From: Baffinella frigidus | Lineage: Eukaryota > Cryptophyceae > Cryptomonadales > Baffinellaceae | Direction: 5' to 3' | Length of the DNA: 12,078 nt | Assembly (NCBI GenBank): GCA_026770585.1 | Contig: MU646949.1 | Span: forward strand, 102,927-115,004 | Part shown: piece after piece, positions 1 through 6,500 of the stretch | Layout of the letters: each line of letters starts with the position of its first letter | Position numbering within the stretch: the first letter of the stretch is position 1 | Translations under genes and position numbers: made by a program | Notes under the pieces: model-generated | What the model was told of the DNA's origin: nothing | Seen by the model: only the letters and a program-made list of their open reading frames with translations | Database searches by the model: none

Positions 1-27
1 GGAGAGGGTTTGTGCCACAGACCCGGC

Positions 28-125
28 GCGTCAACTTGCGAACAGTCTGTCAACATTGCGTCCAAAGTGGACGCATTTCCAAAGTGGACGCATTTGTACC
101 ACGCACCCGGAGCCCATCCGTTGAT
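28..125 (-). repeat. Partial copy of the E fold-back family
   Basis: On the minus strand GCGTGGTACAAATGCGTC and CACTTTGG match the core of the E family (GGTACAAATCCGTCAACTTT). A 19-base segment (TCCAAAGTGGACGCATTT) is repeated in tandem. Confidence 0.45.
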
Positions 126-165
126 GTCAGAAGAGCATCCATGCATGGATGCCGGCGGCGGGTTC

Positions 166-600
166 AGTGCGGGTTTAGGGTACAGGTTTCAGAGTTTAGC
201 GTTCAGGGTTTACGGTTTGGGGGTTTCGGCTCAGGGTTTGGGGTTCAAGGTGAAGGGTGGGGCTTGCCTGTGTCACGCGGTGTTGAGGATTCAGGGGTCG
301 TGGTTTAGGGATTGGGGTTTAGGGTTCAGGGTTCGGGTTTCAGGGTTTAGGGTGGGTTTGGGGTTTGGGGCGGGGCATGCCTGTCTCACGCGGTGTTTAA
401 GATACAGGGTCTATGGTTTAGAAATCAAGGTGTGGGGTTTGGGGCTTAGAGGTTGGGGGTTAGGCATTATGGTTTAGGGTGGGTTTAGGGTTGGGGGTGG
501 GGCGTGCCTGCGGATTAGGGTTGGGATTCGGAGTTTATGGTTTGGGTTGGGGGCTAGGGGTTGGGGGTTGGGGGTTGGGGATTAGGGGTGGGGCGTGCCT
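166..600. repeat. Degenerate TTTAGGG-like array, G-rich on plus strand
   Basis: Irregular GGGTTTAGGG, GGGTTTGGGG and GGGTTGGGG units. Four times a segment like GGGTGGGGCGTGCCTG interrupts it (near 255, 368, 497 and 583), the last flanking the exon 9 donor. It lies in the intron after exon 9. No gene was seen in it. Confidence 0.85.
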
Positions 601-609
601 GCGTGACAC

Positions 610-654
610 GGATGGAATTGAAGTCGCCACAGATGACTACCTCGGGAGCCTCTC
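610..654 (-). CDS. EEP gene exon 9 (GDFN motif), last exon visible
   Basis: 45 nt, phase 1-1: EAPEVVICGDFNSI after the Gly codon shared with exon 8, ending in C, which a following exon could complete to Pro as in GDFNS.P. The acceptor is GTGCGCAG|G and the donor ATCC|GTGTCA. CGDFNS is the catalytic Asp/Asn motif. The next exon was not found between 1 and 607 and is presumably outside the window. Confidence 0.82.
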
Positions 655-2169
655 CTGCGCACGCAAAAGTTCCGTGAGATATTTCCAATGTTTGACCATC
701 AACGCGATACCGTCTTTTTCTTACCATCAACGTGAGACCTTTTTCTTTCTCACCACCGATGTGAGACCTTCTTCTTTCAGACCGCCAATGTGAGACCTTC
801 TTCTTTCTCACCACCAATTCGAGACCTTCTTCTTCTTTCTCACCACCAATGTTATACCTTCTTCTTTCTCACCACCAATTTTTACACCTTCTGATTTCTC
901 ACCACCAATGTGAGACCTTCTTCTTTCTCACCGCCAATGTGAGACCTTCTTCTTTCCCACCACCAATGTGAGACCTTCTTCTTTATCTCGCCCTCAAAGC
1001 CTTCTGAACAGTGAGAAATTACTACCTAAAACCGCGTGCGCCGAGGGAAAGCGAAACCGGTGCGCAGAAAAGATTCCCACGAAAAGCAAATCAAAGATTG
1101 CTCAAGTCTGACAGTCAATCCGAGCGAGGCAGAGCCAGACCTCCCTCCTGTTCCGCCCCGAAAGCTTTCGTCGTCTCCCTAAACCCTCCACCCTCCACCC
1201 TCCACCCTCCACCCTCCACCCTCCACCCTCCACCCTCCACCCTCCACCCTCCACCCTCAACCCTCCACCCTCCACCATGTCTGGGCGCACCTCCTAGCTC
1301 TGCCTTTCTCGGGCTGGCCGACTATCCTCAAGTTAACACGCTGGTTTCGCGGTACAAATCCGTCAACTTTTCTGCTCCAAAGCGCCCGAGCCCACCTAAT
1401 TGCCTCGCCCAAATAAACTGATGCAGAGCCAGAGGTTGGCAGCCGCAACTCCCCGAAAGTTTCCGTCGCTGCGCAGAGTAGTGCTGCCTGGATCAGCTTG
1501 ATGTCTGTTCCAGCTCCGCCTCACCCGGGTTGGCTCGCGGACTATTCGTAAGTTGACGTGCTGGGTCCGCGGTATAACCCCGTCAACTTCGGAGCGGAAT
1601 CGAGCCCGAGCCCACCAAATCGTCTCGCCCAAATAAACCGCGACAGAGCTAGAAGCGGCGGGGCGCACCTCCCTCCTGTTCCCCGAACGCTTTCGTCGCC
1701 GCGCAGAGAAGCGCCGCTTGGATAAGCTTGATGTCCGGGCGCTTCGGGTTCCAGAACAGGTGCGCGTTGGCCACGATTAACCGCTTCCCCGTGCGTGCGT
1801 CCTGCGGGGCGCACCGAGGTTTGGATTGGTTATGGTGTTGTTCCCACCCACACCAAGAGAGGTCTTGCTGTTAGTACCAGCCCACACCGCCTGACACCAA
1901 GCCCAACCGAACTATATGAGGCTGTGCGCCGAGGTTTGGTTGGGTTGTTTGAGGGGCCCGGGCTCGAAGGCTGATACCGCCACCCTCACGCTTCTCGAGG
2001 TTCAGCCGGGAATTGGAGCCGTTGGTGGGTGAGTTAGGACGCTTCGGGTTCTAGAAGAGGTGTGTGGTGGCCACTATTAGGCGCTTGCTTTGCCCTTAAG
2101 GCAGTTCTGAAGTCTGTTGAGAGAGCGAGAGCGCGAGAGCGAGAGAGAGAGAGAGCGAGAGCGAAAGAC

Positions 2170-2234
<65 letters not shown>

Positions 2235-3194
2235 GAGGGACAGAGAGACAGAGACAGATAGCGAGACACGCACACACAGAAAGAGAGATGGAGATGGAGA
2301 TGGAGACAGAGACAGCGACAGAGACAGAGACAGAGACAAAGACAGCGAGAGAGACAGAGACAGAGAGACAGAGAGACAGAGAGAGAGAGAGCCAGAGAGA
2401 GAGAGAGAGAGAGCGACCTCGAGAAGCGTGAGGGTAGCGGTATCAGCCTTCGACCGCATGTCATACCCAAACTGCTCCGACACCCCCCCGGGCACCCCCC
2501 GCTCCTGCGCGCGCAACGGGACTACTTAACACCATATTTTTTTACTTGACGTTTTTTTACCATTGAAACATTTTAGGTAAAACATCAATGACTTGTTCGT
2601 TTTGAGCAAGTCGTCTTTCAGCTCAGAGCAAGAGGTTGGACGGAAGGAACGTAAGGTTTGACGGGAGAAAAAAAAAGGTTGCGTAAACGAAGGCTGCACC
2701 GCCGTGCCACCCCCGTGCCAGCCATGCACGCCACTCAGCGACACGATAAGGGTGCCAACCACACAGCGGACTACAAAGGGATTTCCTGAATAAGCCATAC
2801 GTAGATAATCCAGAGGACCCTACGGTAGGCGATCCGTAGGAACGGACTGAGGCAGAGCCTGACCTTCCCTCGGGTGCGGCGCCGCGAGCAACGCGACACC
2901 CCGCGGGGCGCAGGGTGCTCTCTCTCTGTCGTTCTCTGTATCGCTGTCTGTGTCGCTGTGTGTATGTCTGTCGCTCTGCTCTCTCGCTCTCGCTATCTCT
3001 CTCTGCGCAGGGGCGGAGGGGAGGGGATCCCGGGAACAGCACCTCCCCCCCCAACCCAGAACGTCAAGTAATGAGAATAGTTGGTCAACCGCAGTGAGCC
3101 AACAGCCAGACCTTCCCTCGAGTGCGGCGTCGCGAGCGGCGCGGATTCCCGCCCGTCTCCAGCTTCGCCCGCGCCTGATTCCTGCTCTCTTTCG

Positions 3195-3261
<67 letters not shown>

Positions 3262-3499
3262 TATGCGAAGGGACGGACTGGGGCAGAGCCAGACCTTCCC
3301 TCGGGTGCGGCGCCGCGAGCGGCGCGAAATCCCGCCCGTCTCCAGCTTCGCGCGCGCCTTCTTCCGCTCGCTGTTCGACAAAACCGGCGCCGGCGCGACG
3401 CTTCCCCCCTCCACACCAACGACCTTGATGGATGGCGCGTCGGGGGAGAGGGCGGAGGAGGAGGAGGAGGCGGCGGCGGCGGAGGAGGAGAGGGGGGAT

Positions 3500-3587
<88 letters not shown>

Positions 3588-6500
3588 TAGAGTGTCACGG
3601 TAGAGAGAGACAGTGCCAGGATAGAGTGTAGAGAGACCCGGACGCGGTCTGTGCGGATGAATGTTGCTGTGCCGAGGCACGCGTGGAATCCATCTGGAGG
3701 GGGGGGGAGAGAGGATTAAGATAGGAGTGTAGAGAGACAATATCAAGATAGAGCGGTCAGATCGGATGAATGTTGCTGTGCCGCGGCACGCGTGGAATCC
3801 GTCTGGAATGGGAGAGATAGAGTATCAGGAAAGAGTGTCAAGGTAGAGAGACAGTGTCAGGATACAGTGTCGCTCTCTCTCCCGAGGCACGTGTGGATTG
3901 CATCTCTCATGGGAGAGAGAGGGTGTCAGAATGGAGTGTAGAGAGACGCGGAAGCTGTGCAGATGCATGTCGCTGTGCCCAGGCACGAGTGGAATCGCCA
4001 ACGCAGGAGCGGTGCAGCACAGCGCTCGCAGGCCTTAACTCTCCTACATATTTGGCTAACGGTACTGCTGATCCCCCCCTTCGAGTCACTCTTCATTCGA
4101 TCCAGCGTCCCAGCTTCGGACGGTAACCCTCAACCCTGAACCCTAGTCCTTCATCCCCAAGCCCCAAGCCCGTAACGAGTCGTGGGGGCGTACAGGGCGG
4201 GTTCTAGCTCTGGCTGCGTAAAACCGGGCTCGCCATGAAAAAATATTTCGAGCAGGAAACCCAGAACACACGTGCAACCAAAATACATTTATGGCAAGCC
4301 CAGTTTTCCTGAGAAGGTAGAGCTAGGGTTTCTGGGGAAGGGGCGGAACCGCCGAGGATGTGGCGGCCTCTAGTGTTGGCCGACTATTCTCAAGCCGACT
4401 ATTCTCAACCCGAAACCCGCGCTAGACAACAACTAGCTCTGCCTCACTCGGGTTGGCCGACTATTCTCAAGTTGCCGAGCTGGCATTGCGGTGCAAATCC
4501 GTCAACTTTGGAGCGGGAAAGAGCCCGGGCTCACCAAATCGCTTCACCCAATAGACTGCGGCAGAGATAACTACTGAAAAACCCCAGCCCGTATTTCAAA
4601 TGCAAGGTGCCTCCCATTTCAACAAGTGGCTCCAATTGCCTGGGCGGATTGACTCAACGAGCAATATATGAAGGTGGAATGACTTAGCGAAATACGGGCC
4701 CGGGGTTTTCAGAAGAAAGGGCAGGACCGCCAAGCGCGCTGCGCGGGATGCGGCGACCCCTGGTGAGCTGCTGGATCACCTGGGTTTGGGGTTCACGGTT
4801 TGGGGGTTGGGGTTTGGGGTTTGGGGGTTGGGGTTTATTGTTAGGGGTTCGGGGTTTAGGATTTGGGGTTAGGGGTTAGGGGTTAGGGGTTAAGGGTTAA
4901 GGGTTTAGGGTTTAGGGTTTGGGGTTTGGGGTTTGGGGTTTGGGGTTTGGGGGTTGGGGGTTTACGGTTTACGGCTTGGGTTTGAGGGTTCATTGTTAGG
5001 GGTTTGTCGTTAGGGGGTTGGGGGTTGGGGGTTAGGGGTTAGGGGTTGAGGGTTTAGGGTTAAGGGTTTAGGGTTCAGGGTTTAGGGTTGCAGCACCCAG
5101 GACGGCGACTTCTCCTCCCCGCGGGGGATACATTTCAGGGTGTAGAACACCTGAGATTTCGTGAATAACCCCCTAGTAAATAATCCATAGGCCCTACGGT
5201 AGGCAATACCGTAGGGACATAGGGGGGTTCCCACGGACAAGGTAACGGAAAGGTGGCCAGATCCGGGCCACAAATCCCTTCGTAGCCCGCTGTGTGGTTG
5301 GGCCTCGGGGTTTAGGGTTCAGGGTGGGTTTGGGGTTTCGGGTTTATTGTTAGGGGTTTGGGGTTTAGGATTTGGGGTTAGGGGTTAGGTGTTAGGGGGC
5401 TGGGGTTGAGGGTTGAGGGTTCAGGTTTTAGGGTTTAGGGTTCAGGGTTCAGGGTGGCAGCACCCAAGACGGTGACTTCTCCTCTCCTCTCGGGATACGT
5501 TTCGGGGTGTATAACCCCTGAGATTTCGTGAATAACCCCCTAGTAAATAACCCATAGGCCCTACGGTAGGCAATACCGTAGGGGCATAGGGGGGTTCCTA
5601 CGGACAAGGTAACGGAAAGGTGGCCAAAAATCCCTTCGTAGCCCGCTGTGTGGTCGGGCCTCGGGGTTTAGGGTTCAGGGTGGCAGCACCCAGGACGGTG
5701 ACTTCTCCTCTCCTCTCGGGATGCGTTTTGGGGTGTAGAACCCCTGCGACAGCCCCATTTCTGCCGAGGGGTGGGGCTGGTCGTCAGCTGCTGTGATAAT
5801 AATTATGCATTTAATTTAAATAAACCAACGTTGCTGAGACGAGCGGGGAACCCTGATCTGATCGGGCGTTAGAACTCCGACCTGGGATGTGGATACATAC
5901 CCTGAACACTAGACCCTGAATTTCAAGCCCCACACCCTGCAGGGACGGGCAGCGTGGGTTGTACGAGGACGCGTCTGCGTGATGGGGCCCCGCTGTGTTG
6001 TGTGCGGGATCTTTTGATGTCTCTCTCTCTGTGCTTTCAAATAATGCATCAAGTGTATGCATTAAGTGTATGATCGACGCCATATGTTCAATAAAGTCTC
6101 GTCTCTCTGTGCAGAGGGCGCGTGGGCAGGCTTATCCGGGGAAACCTACTTTTCTTTCATTTCCCGGCAACGAAAATTACTACACAACTCGTTCTTACTA
6201 GTAGTATTAAAGCATGTGTGTGGTAATTTTGGTTGCCAGGAAATGAAAGAAAAATAGTTTTCCCCGGATAAAGGCGGGGAGGTGCCTTTGAAGAACGGGG
6301 AGAAGTCGTCCTTGAACGTGTCTGGCGTCACCTCCTGTCGTGAGTCAATGCGGAATCAGATTTCACCTCAAAATACTGTTTCGGTCTGATTCAATTTAAA
6401 CTCAGATTCAAATTAAAACACGGAAAAGTGTCAGGGGCCACCTCCTGTAAGACTAGTGATTTAATGCGGCATCAGATTCAAAATCGAGTGAAAAGCCGAA

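Noticed and set aside
1-600. CRISPR-like, tRNA or rRNA content, and a further EEP exon
   Set aside because: Repeats lack regular spacers, no cloverleaf or rRNA segment was recognised, and no frame here continues GDFNS with a plausible EEP sequence.
2034-2529. Long open frames on both strands rich in Ser/Leu or Arg/Glu
   Set aside because: They are translations of the GA microsatellite; only the 2504-2418 part on minus carries non-repetitive, motif-consistent sequence.
2690-2740. Minus-strand string GGAAFVYATFFF resembling the DG.A.F block of EEP proteins
   Set aside because: It lies downstream of exon 6, out of order, and runs into a poly-T stretch; exon 5 supplies this block with proper splice sites.
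3263-3631. Plus-strand reading with FARAFFRSLFDKTGAGA, protein-like
   Set aside because: The echoes keep donor and frame on the minus strand; the plus reading ends in poly-Gly. Not fully excluded.
2993-3746. Long frames with poly-Pro or poly-Gly on either strand
   Set aside because: Created by the 85-base G run and CT/AT repeats, with no conserved content apart from the tentative exon 6 frame.
5690-5743. Alternative frame of exon 4 reading GFYTPKRIPRGEEKSPSW
   Set aside because: It needs phase 0 from exon 3, where no usable donor exists; the VLHPKTHP frame agrees with exon 3 and exon 5 phases.
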